Assembly (NCBI RefSeq): GCF_011440275.1
Contig: NZ_JAAOIV010000001.1
Coordinates: 1 to 64,000, forward strand
DNA: 64,000 bases
Reading direction: 5' to 3'
From: Metallococcus carri
GTDB taxonomy: Bacteria; Actinomycetota; Actinomycetes; Actinomycetales; Dermatophilaceae
Shown here: piece after piece, positions 11,392-19,529 of the stretch
Layout of the letters: each line of letters opens with the position of its first letter
Position numbering within the stretch: the first letter of the stretch is position 1
Notes under the pieces: generated by a model
What the model was told of the DNA's origin: nothing
Databases searched by the model: none
What the model saw: the letters and a program-made list of their open reading frames with translations, nothing else
Translations under genes and position numbers: made by a program

Positions 11392-11627
11392 CCGCCCACC
11401 ATAGCGACCGGCCCCCTGGGTGACGACCACCTGGTGGTCAGAAAGTCCGGCATACGGACATTCGTCAAGGTGAGCTTGTCGGCTCGTTAGCGGCAGCCCA
11501 AAAGTCGGTCATCTTTTCGTCAAACCTGCCGATCGGGGGCGCGCCGCGCTCCCCCGGCGTGATCGGGTGAGTTCGCCGCCCGGTCAGAAGCCGGGACCCC
11601 ACGGCACTCGTGCGAGGAAGGAACACC

Positions 11628-12353
11628 ATGAGCAAGACGATGCGATCGCTCGGAGCAGTCACCGCTGCCGTAGCGCTGGCAGGGCTCGGCGCACCCGCCG
11701 CCCACGCGTCGACCAGCGGCAAGATGGACCCCAACATCGTCGGTGGCACCACGGCGAGCAACCCGGCATACGTGCAGTTGATCTTCAGCGACGGCACCGG
11801 CACCTACGGCTGCACCGGTGAGGCGATCGGCGCGCAGTGGGTGCTGACGGCCAAGCACTGCATCTCGGGAGTGCAGTGGATGGACGTCTACTACAGCAAC
11901 AGCACGACCAACCGCGGTCCGGCGATCGCGGCCGACCGGGTCTACGGCTCGCCGTATGGCGATGTCGCGCTGGTGCATCTGTCCGCCGCTAAGACTCTCG
12001 CTTCGTACGCCAAGATGGCCAACTCCTACACCCCGGTCCCGGGCGACACCGGCACGATCTACGGCTACGGCCTGCGCGCGAACAGCCAGCCAAGCTCGGG
12101 CCTGTACAAGGCCACCGTCAACGTGCTCGGCTCGAGCACGGATGCCTACGGCGGCAGCGCGATTCACGTCAAGGGCGTCGACGGCGCGTCCAACCACGGT
12201 GACTCCGGTGGCCCGCTCGTCATCAACGGCCTGATCGTCGGCGTCTGCTCCACCGGCGACACCGCCGACCCGGGCGCCAACATCAACGCCAGCTCCAACT
12301 ACGCCAACCTCACCCCGAGCCGCAGCTGGATCAAGACCACGTCGGGGATCTGA
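11628..12353 (+). CDS. secreted trypsin-like serine protease (S1 family)
   Basis: A 241-aa exported protease. A Sec signal peptide covers about residues 1-28 (ending AHA-S); mature processing probably follows at IVGG (37-40), the classic new N-terminus. The catalytic triad is H77 (LTAKHC), D112 (GDVALVHL) and S193 (GDSGGPL). Two cysteines (C62 and C78) probably form the histidine-loop disulfide. AGGAAGGAA precedes the ATG at 11628. A strong hairpin lies just downstream, so it is likely monocistronic. Confidence 0.92.
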   Translation: MSKTMRSLGAVTAAVALAGLGAPAAHASTSGKMDPNIVGGTTASNPAYVQLIFSDGTGTYGCTGEAIGAQWVLTAKHCISGVQWMDVYYSNSTTNRGPAIAADRVYGSPYGDVALVHLSAAKTLASYAKMANSYTPVPGDTGTIYGYGLRANSQPSSGLYKATVNVLGSSTDAYGGSAIHVKGVDGASNHGDSGGPLVINGLIVGVCSTGDTADPGANINASSNYANLTPSRSWIKTTSGI

Positions 12354-12379
12354 CCGACGCTGATCGACAAGGTATGACG

Positions 12380-12412
12380 AGGGGCCGGGTGGGCATGCCA
12401 CCCGGCCCTTCG
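12380..12412. terminator. GC-rich hairpin after the S1 protease gene
   Basis: GGGCCGGGTGG and CCACCCGGCCC form an 11-bp stem with a 5-bp loop, preceded by GGTATGACGAG. No U-tract; it lies between convergent genes. The left half is nearly identical to the hairpin at 16823. Confidence 0.75.
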
Positions 12413-12418
12413 GCAGGT

Positions 12419-13081
12419 CTACTCCAAGGCATCGCGCACGATCGCGGCCGTGCGCTCGTAGTGCTCGCGCAGCAAGCGGGTTGCCTCGTCGGCGTCGCGG
12501 GCGAGTGCTGCGTCGAGTAGCCCGCGGTGCTCGCCGGCGACATCGCGATCGGGCTCGTGCACCTGCGACAGGCGCCGGTAGAACTCACCCGCGTCGCGCA
12601 GCGTGCGCGCCATGCCGAGCAGCCAGCGGCGGGTGCAGCCGGCGAGCAGCGCGTCGTGGAAGGCGACGTGGGCGCTCTCCCAGTCGTCGCGCAGCTGTGG
12701 CGGGTCGTCGTCGCTGAGCATGGCCGTGCGCTCGAGACGGTGGTGCGCTGCGACTAGCGCCGTCTCCCAGTCGATGTCACCGTGCTCGATCGCGTGCCGC
12801 AGGGCCAGGGTCTCCACGTCGATGCGCGTCTCGGTGAGGTCGTCCAGATCCTCGACCGACACCTGCCGCACCCGGAAGCCGATGCGCGGCTCGGACTCGA
12901 CCAGCCCCTGCTGCTCCAGTCGGGTCAGCGCCTCCCGGACCACGCTCACGCTCGCCCCGTAACGCTCGCACAACGGCGCGAATTTCAGGCGCTCCCCGGG
13001 CGGATGCACCCCCGTGATCAGGTCGGCGCGCAGGGCGGCGTGCACCGCTTCGATGGTGGCGCGCTGCTTGGTCTCGGGCAT
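12419..13081 (-). CDS. GntR/FCD-family transcriptional regulator
   Basis: A 220-aa regulator. Residues about 8-75 form the winged HTH (PLCERYGASVSVVREALTRL); the rest is the all-helical FCD ligand domain with metal-binding histidines typical of carboxylate sensors (HVAFHDALLAG, EHRGLLDA). It is divergent from the aromatic catabolic operon at 13198 and is its obvious regulator, probably a repressor released by a pathway acid. ATG 13081 (MPETK) is chosen over the TTG at 13090. The palindrome at 13116 lies between the two start codons. Confidence 0.88.
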   Translation of the reverse strand: MPETKQRATIEAVHAALRADLITGVHPPGERLKFAPLCERYGASVSVVREALTRLEQQGLVESEPRIGFRVRQVSVEDLDDLTETRIDVETLALRHAIEHGDIDWETALVAAHHRLERTAMLSDDDPPQLRDDWESAHVAFHDALLAGCTRRWLLGMARTLRDAGEFYRRLSQVHEPDRDVAGEHRGLLDAALARDADEATRLLREHYERTAAIVRDALE

Positions 13082-13115
13082 GCACCCCAACCTAGCAAGA
13101 TGCCAATGTGCAGGA

Positions 13116-13127
13116 ATATTCGAATAT
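13116..13127. promoter_or_regulatory. perfect palindrome, probable GntR operator
   Basis: ATATTCGAATAT is a perfect 12-bp palindrome in the 116-bp gap between the divergent GntR gene and the hydroxylase operon, in a locally AT-rich stretch suited to a promoter. Confidence 0.6.
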
Positions 13128-13197
13128 CTGTTGAACTTTCACGAATCGAGGCGTACAACGGTGACCTAGATCACGCAGCAGGAGAAGGAGCCCTCCG

Positions 13198-15027
13198 ATG
13201 GATCCGATGGACAGCACCCCACCGGCGCAGCCGGCGCCCGAGCCCGACCTGGAGACCGACGTCCTCGTCGTCGGCGCCGGGCCAGCCGGACTGGCCATGG
13301 CGGCACTGTTGGCGCAGCACGGGGTGGACGCGGTCACCGTGACCAAATACGCCGGCACGGCCCACTCCCCGCGGGCCCACATCACCAACCAGCGCACGGT
13401 CGAGGTCTTCCGCGATCTCGGCATCGAGCACCAGGTCCTGGAGGTGGCAACGCCCAATGCCCTGATGGGACACAACATCTGGGCGACCAGCTTCGCCGAG
13501 CAGGAGATCGCGCGGCTGCTCACCTGGGGCAGCGGCCCGGAACGGCACGGCGACTACGAGCTGGCCAGCCCGAGCAGCATGTGCAATATCCCCCAACACG
13601 TCCTCGAGCCGGTGCTGCTGGACGCAGCCCGGGCGCGCGGGGCGGACCTGCGCTTCTCCACCGAGCTGGTGCAGGTGCAGCAGGATGCCGACGGCGTCAC
13701 CGCCACCGTGCGACACCGCGACGACGGCGCCGAGCAACGGATCCGGGCGCGCTATCTGGTCGGCGCCGACGGCGGTCGCAGCACCGTCGCCGACCAGCTC
13801 GGCTTCACCTTCACCGGCGAGGCCGGGCTCGACGCGGCGGCCAATGTCTGGCTCGAGGCGGACCTGACCGCCTACACCGCGCACCGGCCCGGGACGCTCT
13901 ATTGGATGTGCCAGCCGGGCAACGACTACTGGGTCGGGTCGGGCACCTGGATCTGCGTCAAGCCGTGGACCGAGTGGGTGCTGCTGTTTATGTACGACCC
14001 CGCCGAGGGTGAACCCGACATGTCCCCTGAGTCGCTGGTCGCCAGGGCGCAGCAGACCATCGGCGACCCGAAGGTCGACATCCGGATCAAGGCGACGAGC
14101 CTGTGGCAGATCAACCGTCAGGTCGCCCGGGCCTATCGGCGCGGCCGGGCTTTCCTGGTCGGTGACGCCGCCCACCGTCATCCGCCGGCCAACGGGCTCG
14201 GCACCAACACCTCGATCCAGGACTCGTTCAACCTCGCCTGGAAGCTTGCCTATGTCCTGCAGGGTCGCGCCGGCGAGGACCTGCTGGACAGCTACGACGC
14301 GGAGCGCAGGCCGGTCGGCGAGCAGGTCGTTGACCGCGCCATGCGCAGCGTTGCCGACATGTTGCCGATCTCCAAGGCTTTGGGTTTCGCCCCCGGTCAG
14401 ACCCGCGAGGAGGGCTTGGCAGCGCTGAGCGGCCTCTACGACGCCACGCCGGAAGCGGCCGAGCGCCGCCGCGCGCTCGACGACGCCATACAACTGCAGA
14501 ACTATCAGTTCAACGCACACGGAGTGGAGCTCGACCAGCGCTACACCTCCGGAGCAGTGCTCGATGACGGCACGAGTTGGCCTGAGCCACAACGTGATCC
14601 GGAGCTCTACCACCACCCGACCACGCATCCGGGAGCCCGTCTGCCCCACGCTTGGCTGACCGGCGAGGACGCAGATGTCTCGACGATCGACCTCACCGGG
14701 CACGGCGCCTTCACCGTGCTGACCGGCGTCGGTGGCACCCGGTGGGTCGAGGCGGCGGAAAAGATCGGCGCCGAGTTGGGCCTGCCGATCACCACCCACG
14801 TGATCGCGCACGGCCAAACCCACGTCGACACCTCGGGTCGCTGGCGGGCGCTGCGTGAGATCGCCGACGACGGCGTGCTGCTGGTCCGTCCCGACCACCA
14901 CGTGGCCTGGCGCGCGAGCGCCATGACCGACAACCCACTGACCGATCTCGAACACGCCGTGCGGCACACGCTGTCGCTCGCCGCACCCGGCGACCACACC
15001 GAGACCACCCCACGAACGAGGAACTGA
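13198..15027 (+). CDS. FAD-dependent aromatic (phenol-type) hydroxylase
   Basis: Flavoprotein monooxygenase, 609 aa, of the phenol hydroxylase/2,4-dichlorophenol hydroxylase class; it would use NAD(P)H and O2 to add an ortho hydroxyl to a phenolic ring. Visible motifs are GAGPAG (26-31), the DG motif GADGGRS, and GDAAHRHPPANGLGTNTSIQD, the flavin-ribityl site (quoted in parts). A C-terminal thioredoxin-like domain follows, as in this class. It is first in an operon with an FAH hydrolase (1 bp gap) and an extradiol dioxygenase, so the product is probably a catechol destined for meta cleavage. The exact phenol is unknown. Confidence 0.85.
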   Translation: MDPMDSTPPAQPAPEPDLETDVLVVGAGPAGLAMAALLAQHGVDAVTVTKYAGTAHSPRAHITNQRTVEVFRDLGIEHQVLEVATPNALMGHNIWATSFAEQEIARLLTWGSGPERHGDYELASPSSMCNIPQHVLEPVLLDAARARGADLRFSTELVQVQQDADGVTATVRHRDDGAEQRIRARYLVGADGGRSTVADQLGFTFTGEAGLDAAANVWLEADLTAYTAHRPGTLYWMCQPGNDYWVGSGTWICVKPWTEWVLLFMYDPAEGEPDMSPESLVARAQQTIGDPKVDIRIKATSLWQINRQVARAYRRGRAFLVGDAAHRHPPANGLGTNTSIQDSFNLAWKLAYVLQGRAGEDLLDSYDAERRPVGEQVVDRAMRSVADMLPISKALGFAPGQTREEGLAALSGLYDATPEAAERRRALDDAIQLQNYQFNAHGVELDQRYTSGAVLDDGTSWPEPQRDPELYHHPTTHPGARLPHAWLTGEDADVSTIDLTGHGAFTVLTGVGGTRWVEAAEKIGAELGLPITTHVIAHGQTHVDTSGRWRALREIADDGVLLVRPDHHVAWRASAMTDNPLTDLEHAVRHTLSLAAPGDHTETTPRTRN

Positions 15028-15028
15028 C

Positions 15029-15895
15029 ATGCGACTGGCCAACCTCGATGGGCGCGCCGCGCTCATCACCACCGACGGACGCGCGCTCGACGTGCACAAG
15101 GCGAGCGACGGTCGCTTCGGTCCGGAGCTACGCGCGGTCTACGACAACTGGTCGCCTTTCGTCGGCTGGGCGCAGCAGGCGCCGCTGGACGAGGCCGTGC
15201 CGTATGACGCCGCCGGCCTGCGCGCGCCGTCACCCGAGCCGCGGCAGATCCTCGCGATCGGCCTCAACTACGGCAAGCATGCGAAGGAGTCGGGCTTCGA
15301 CTCCCCCACCGGCCTGCCGCCGGTGTTCCCGAAGTTCCTGTCCAGCCTGTCCGGTCCGGTCACCGAGGTGACCCTGCCCAACGGCGGCAACACCGACTGG
15401 GAGGTCGAACTCGTCGCGGTCATCGGGCGCACGGCCCGCCAGGTGTCCGAGGCGGACGCCTGGGACTACGTCGCCGGTCTCACCGTCGGCCAGGACATCT
15501 CCGAACGGGTCATCCAGCTGTCCGGACCGGCCCCGCAGTTCGGCCTGGGCAAGTCCTATCCCGGGTTCGCCCCGACTGGCCCGTGGCTGGTGACGCCGGA
15601 CGAACTGCCCGACCGCAACGACCTGCACCTCACCTGCTCCCTCGACGAGGAGGTGGTGCAGGACGGCCGGACCGCCGACCTGCTCGTCCCGGTCGCGCGG
15701 CTCATCGCAGAGCTGTCGAAGGTCGTCACGCTCTACCCCGGCGACCTGCTGTTCACCGGCACCCCCGATGGTGTCGGACTCGGCCGCAAGCCGCAGCGGT
15801 TCATCCAGCCGGGCGAGGTGCTGGTCAGCAGCATCGAAGGCATCGGCGAACTGCGGCAGACCTTCGTCACCGCTGACGGAAAGGACCAAGCATGA
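15029..15895 (+). CDS. fumarylacetoacetate hydrolase family protein
   Basis: A 288-aa FAH-fold enzyme. An N-terminal domain of about 70 residues precedes the catalytic core, which has AIGLNYGKHAKESG, the metal ligands in DWEVELVAVIG, and LLFTGTPDGVGLG. In meta-cleavage pathways such proteins act as C-C hydrolases, hydratases or decarboxylases on ring-cleavage products. Its place between a phenol-type hydroxylase and an extradiol dioxygenase supports a role after ring cleavage. It overlaps the next gene by 4 bp (ATGA at 15892), indicating coupled translation. Confidence 0.87.
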   Translation: MRLANLDGRAALITTDGRALDVHKASDGRFGPELRAVYDNWSPFVGWAQQAPLDEAVPYDAAGLRAPSPEPRQILAIGLNYGKHAKESGFDSPTGLPPVFPKFLSSLSGPVTEVTLPNGGNTDWEVELVAVIGRTARQVSEADAWDYVAGLTVGQDISERVIQLSGPAPQFGLGKSYPGFAPTGPWLVTPDELPDRNDLHLTCSLDEEVVQDGRTADLLVPVARLIAELSKVVTLYPGDLLFTGTPDGVGLGRKPQRFIQPGEVLVSSIEGIGELRQTFVTADGKDQA

Positions 15896-16812
15896 GCCTG
15901 CATCGACTCAGCCACGTGATCATCGGCGTGCCCAATGTCGCCGAAACCCAGTCGTACTACAGCGATTTCGGTCTCAGCCAGGGCACGAACGGAGGATTCA
16001 GCACGCGCGACGGTGGCGAGCAGTTGCGCGTTGTCGCAGCGCCGCAGCGTCGACTGGTCGAACTCGGTGTCGCCGTCGACCACGTCGACGACCTCGCCCG
16101 TGTTGCCGCCAACCTGCAGCGCCTGGGCATCCCTGCCGACCTCGACGGTGACACCCTGGTGGCGACCGAGCCGATCGGTGGTTTCCGCGCGCGGCTGACC
16201 GTGCTGCCCCGGCTGCACCAGGAGCGGACGCCGGCGACGCCATACAACGGTCCGGGTCGGATCGAACGGACCGGGCGGGCACCGGGGATCCTGCGCACCG
16301 AGCCGGTGCGCCCGCGCCGCCTCGGTCACGCCGTGGCGGGGACCACCGACCTGGCCGCGACCATGCGCTTCTTCGTCGAGGGCCTCGGTTTCAAGGTGTC
16401 GGACTACATCGGTGACAAGGGTGCGTTCCTGCGGTGTTCCAACGACCACCACAACTTCCTGGCCCTGCAGTCACCGGTCAACTACCTGCACCACACCAGC
16501 TGGCAGGTCGACGACATCGACGATGTCGGTCGTGGCGCGTACGCCATGCTCGAGGACAACCCCGAGCGGCACGTCTGGGGCCTGGGTCGGCACCACGCCG
16601 GGTCGAACTTCTTCTGGTATCTCAAGGATCCCGCCGGCAACTTCTCGGAGTATTTCTCCGACATGGACTGCATCCCCGAAGAGGAGATCTGGGAGCCCGA
16701 GGTGCTCGACGGCGCGCGCGGATTGTTCAACTGGGGGCCGCCCCCACCGCCATCCTTCCTGCACCCCGAGGATCTGGCCGGTCTGATGACCGGAGCCCAC
16801 AGCAAGGTGTGA
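15892..16812 (+). CDS. extradiol (catechol-2,3-dioxygenase-type) VOC dioxygenase
   Basis: A two-module type I extradiol dioxygenase, 306 aa. The C-terminal module carries the iron ligands H146 (RLGHAV), H201 (LHHTSW) and E253 (FSEYFSD), with second-shell HH in GRHHAGSN; the N-terminal module is degenerate, as usual. It should open a catechol ring next to the diol. Last gene of the three-gene operon, followed by a strong hairpin. A proline-rich loop (WGPPPPPSF) near the C-terminus is a variable feature. Confidence 0.88.
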   Translation: MSLHRLSHVIIGVPNVAETQSYYSDFGLSQGTNGGFSTRDGGEQLRVVAAPQRRLVELGVAVDHVDDLARVAANLQRLGIPADLDGDTLVATEPIGGFRARLTVLPRLHQERTPATPYNGPGRIERTGRAPGILRTEPVRPRRLGHAVAGTTDLAATMRFFVEGLGFKVSDYIGDKGAFLRCSNDHHNFLALQSPVNYLHHTSWQVDDIDDVGRGAYAMLEDNPERHVWGLGRHHAGSNFFWYLKDPAGNFSEYFSDMDCIPEEEIWEPEVLDGARGLFNWGPPPPPSFLHPEDLAGLMTGAHSKV

Positions 16813-16822
16813 GGTATGACGA

Positions 16823-16856
16823 GGGGCCGGGTGGGCGCGCCACCCCGGCCCCTCGG
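16823..16856. terminator. GC-rich hairpin after the dioxygenase gene
   Basis: GAGGGGCCGGG pairs with CCCGGCCCCTC around a 12-nt interior. The sequence from the preceding GGTATGACGA through the first arm matches the hairpin at 12371-12412, so the two are copies of one element. Confidence 0.75.
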
Positions 16857-16876
16857 CGGGCAGGCAGACTGTGGGC

Positions 16877-18052
16877 ATGACCGACGTGTGGGCCTCGACG
16901 CAGCGGCCGACCGGTCGCCGGCTCGCGCTCGACCTCGCCTGGACGGTCGGCTTCACGCTGCTCGCGATCGCCGCCTCGGTGGCCACGTCGTCCTATTCGC
17001 TGGTGACGACCCTGGTGGTCTGCGCCGCGCTGATCATCCGCCGGCTCTGGCTGGTGCCGATGATCGCGCTGGCGATCGTCGGCGGCGTTGCGCAACTCGC
17101 GCTGCCCGAGGCGACGGCACCGGTGGCCGATCTGGCCTATGCCCCGATGTTTTTCGTGCTCGGTGGCCACCGCGAGGAGCGGGTGCGCCGCTTCGGTCTG
17201 GTCGCTGCGGTCGTGGCGGTCATCGTCGGCGCGACCTGGGCGGCCCTCACCTCCCCTGGCGCGATCCCTCCCATCCCGGAGTTCTCCCTGGAGTTCCTGG
17301 TCGGTTTCGCCGCGGTGGGCGCGCTGATCACCTTGGGTGGGTGGGTCGCGGGCTACGCGGGGCTCCAGTCCCGAGAGCGGGTGCAGGCCACGGTCGACGC
17401 CCAGTTGGAGGAGGCCGAGCGGCGTCGCCTCGAGCACGCCTTCGAGCAGGAGCAGGAGCGCAGCCGGATCGCCGCCGACATGCACGATGTCGTCGCGCAC
17501 TCGTGGGCCGTCGTCGCTGCTCAGGCCGACGGCGCCCGCTACGCGCTGCGCACCGCACCCGACGAGGCCGAGCGCGCGCTCGTCGTGATCGGCGACACCG
17601 CGCGCACCGCGATCGCCGATCTGCGCGACATCCTGCACCGCCTGCGCTACCAGGAATCCCGAGGCAGCACACCAGGATTCGAGCAACACACCGCATTGAT
17701 CGACCGCATGCGGGCCTCCGGTATGACGATCGACCACCAGCGTGAAGGCACCCCGCGCGAGTCATCGCTGCTGGCGCTCACGTCATACCGCCTGCTCTCC
17801 GAGGGCCTCACCAACGCGCTCAAGCACGGCGATCTGACCGAGCCGGTCACCGTGGTCGAGGACTGGCGCGACGGCTACCGGCTGGCGATCCGCAATCGAG
17901 TCGGCAGCACCGCCGGCGACGGCACCGGCCATGGTGTGATCGGCATGATCGAGCGTGCCCAACTCGCCGGTGGTGACGCTCATGCTCGCCGCGTCGGTGC
18001 CGACTGGTGGCTCGACGCGCACGTGCCCCCTGGCCGGGAGGAGACCCGATGA
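16877..18052 (+). CDS. NarL-class sensor histidine kinase
   Basis: A 391-aa membrane histidine kinase. Residues about 20-160 hold several membrane helices with short loops, so the signal is probably sensed in or near the membrane. The dimerisation domain has the phospho-acceptor H203 in IAADMHDVVAHSW (HisKA_3), and the ATPase domain shows LSEGLTNALKHGD and GHGVIGMIERA. ATG 16877 is chosen; a GTG six bases earlier is possible. It overlaps the response regulator by 4 bp. Confidence 0.9.
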   Translation: MTDVWASTQRPTGRRLALDLAWTVGFTLLAIAASVATSSYSLVTTLVVCAALIIRRLWLVPMIALAIVGGVAQLALPEATAPVADLAYAPMFFVLGGHREERVRRFGLVAAVVAVIVGATWAALTSPGAIPPIPEFSLEFLVGFAAVGALITLGGWVAGYAGLQSRERVQATVDAQLEEAERRRLEHAFEQEQERSRIAADMHDVVAHSWAVVAAQADGARYALRTAPDEAERALVVIGDTARTAIADLRDILHRLRYQESRGSTPGFEQHTALIDRMRASGMTIDHQREGTPRESSLLALTSYRLLSEGLTNALKHGDLTEPVTVVEDWRDGYRLAIRNRVGSTAGDGTGHGVIGMIERAQLAGGDAHARRVGADWWLDAHVPPGREETR

Positions 18053-18693
18053 TCCGCGTGGCGATGGTCGATGACCAGGCCCTCTTCCGCAGCGGCATCG
18101 CGATGGTGGTGGGCAGCCAGCCCGACCTGGAGTTCGTCGGCGACGCCGAGGACGGTGCGGCCGCGGTGCGCCTGGTCCGCGACACCTGCCCCGATGTCGT
18201 CCTGATGGACGTGCGGATGCCCCGGGTCGACGGCGTCACCGCCACCCGGGAGTTGCACACGGCATACGGCAAGGACTGCCCGAAGGTGCTGATCCTCACC
18301 ACCTTCGATCTGGACGAGGCGGCGGCCTCGGCGATCGAGGCCGGGGCGAGCGGGTTCATCCTCAAGGACACCCAGCCGGAGTTGCTGCTCGCCGCGATCC
18401 GCGCGGTCGCCGAAGGCAGTCAGGTCGTCGCCGCCGGAGCCACCAAGCAACTCTTCGAGCGGTTCCGCGCCCGTGCCACACGCAGCCCCGGCCCGGAATA
18501 CGACCGGCTCACCCAACGCGAGCGCGAGATCCTGCTGAGAGCGGCAGAAGGCTTGTCCAACAACGAGATTGCCGCCGCTGAGTTCCTCTCCGAGGCCACC
18601 GTGAAGACCCACGTGTCACGCATTCTCGCCAAGCTGCAGCTGCGCGACCGGGTGCAGCTGGTCGTCTACGCCTACGAGCACGGGCTGATCTGA
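18049..18693 (+). CDS. NarL/LuxR-family response regulator
   Basis: A 214-aa DNA-binding response regulator, partner of the kinase just upstream (ATGA overlap). The receiver domain (1-120) has the acidic pair D8/D9, phospho-acceptor D54 in LMDVRMP and the conserved Lys of ILKD; the LuxR-type HTH is at about 150-210 (LTQREREILLRAAEGLSNNEIA). The next operon encodes an FtsX-type ABC system, a typical target of such pairs. A perfect inverted repeat immediately downstream is a good candidate for its binding site. Confidence 0.92.
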   Translation: MIRVAMVDDQALFRSGIAMVVGSQPDLEFVGDAEDGAAAVRLVRDTCPDVVLMDVRMPRVDGVTATRELHTAYGKDCPKVLILTTFDLDEAAASAIEAGASGFILKDTQPELLLAAIRAVAEGSQVVAAGATKQLFERFRARATRSPGPEYDRLTQREREILLRAAEGLSNNEIAAAEFLSEATVKTHVSRILAKLQLRDRVQLVVYAYEHGLI

Positions 18694-18701
18694 CCCACCC
18701 C

Positions 18702-18725
18702 GGCATACATCCCAGGATGTATGCC
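18702..18725. promoter_or_regulatory. perfect 11-bp inverted repeat, candidate response-regulator operator
   Basis: GGCATACATCC and GGATGTATGCC are separated by 2 bp. The site starts 8 bp after the regulator stop and ends 54 bp before the ABC ATPase start. An operator is more likely than a terminator because the stem is AT-containing and no U-tract follows. Confidence 0.55.
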
Positions 18726-18779
18726 GAATCGATCCGTGGCCGGATGTGCCAGGGCGCGCCGACGACGACCCTGGAAGGC

Positions 18780-19529
18780 ATGCAGAACACACCACCCATC
18801 GTGTCCTTCCGATCCGTCACCAAGGAATACGGCACCGGCGCCGGCGCCGTCCGCGCGCTCGACGACGTCACCGTCGACATCCGGGCCGGCGAGTTCACCG
18901 CGATCATGGGACCGTCCGGCTCCGGCAAGTCGACCTTCATGAATGTCGCAGCCGGGCTTGACGATGTCACCCGGGGCGAGGTCCTGGTCACCGGCCAGCC
19001 GGTGCACCGGATGACCGACCAGCAGCGCACCCTGCTGCGACGCGACCGGGTCGGCTTCGTCTTCCAGGCGTTCAACCTCGTGCCGACGCTGTCGGCCGCC
19101 GAGAACATCGAGTTGCCCTTCGAGCTCGCCGGCCGGACGCTGGACGGCGAGACCCGTCGCTGGATCGAGCACCTGAGCACCGTGCTCGGCCTGCGCGACC
19201 GCCTCGGCCACCACCCGGCCCAGTTGTCCGGCGGCCAGCAGCAGCGCGTCGCGATCGCGCGCGCCCTCGCCTCCCGGCCGGCGATCGTCTTCGCCGACGA
19301 GCCGACCGGCAACCTGGACACCCGCACCTCCCGCGAAGTGCTCACGCTGCTGCGCACCGCATGCGGCGAATACGGCCAGACCATCGCGATGGTCTCGCAC
19401 GACCCGGTCGCGGCGTCGTATGCCGATCGCGTGCTGGTGATCGCCGACGGCCGCATCGCTGCCGACCACAATCGCCTTGCGCCGCAGGACATTTCGCGCC
19501 TGCTCATCGGTCTGGAGACGGCAGCATGA
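18780..19529 (+). CDS. ABC transporter ATP-binding protein (MacB/LolD type)
   Basis: The 249-aa nucleotide-binding subunit of an FtsX-family exporter. Walker A is GPSGSGKS (44-51), the signature is LSGGQQQRVAIARAL, Walker B is IVFADEPTGNLDT and the H-loop is MVSHDP. ATG 18780 is preceded by GGAAGG; an earlier in-frame start would run into the palindrome at 18702-18725. It overlaps the permease gene by 4 bp. Such systems often export antimicrobial peptides or sense envelope stress. Confidence 0.92.
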   Translation: MQNTPPIVSFRSVTKEYGTGAGAVRALDDVTVDIRAGEFTAIMGPSGSGKSTFMNVAAGLDDVTRGEVLVTGQPVHRMTDQQRTLLRRDRVGFVFQAFNLVPTLSAAENIELPFELAGRTLDGETRRWIEHLSTVLGLRDRLGHHPAQLSGGQQQRVAIARALASRPAIVFADEPTGNLDTRTSREVLTLLRTACGEYGQTIAMVSHDPVAASYADRVLVIADGRIAADHNRLAPQDISRLLIGLETAA

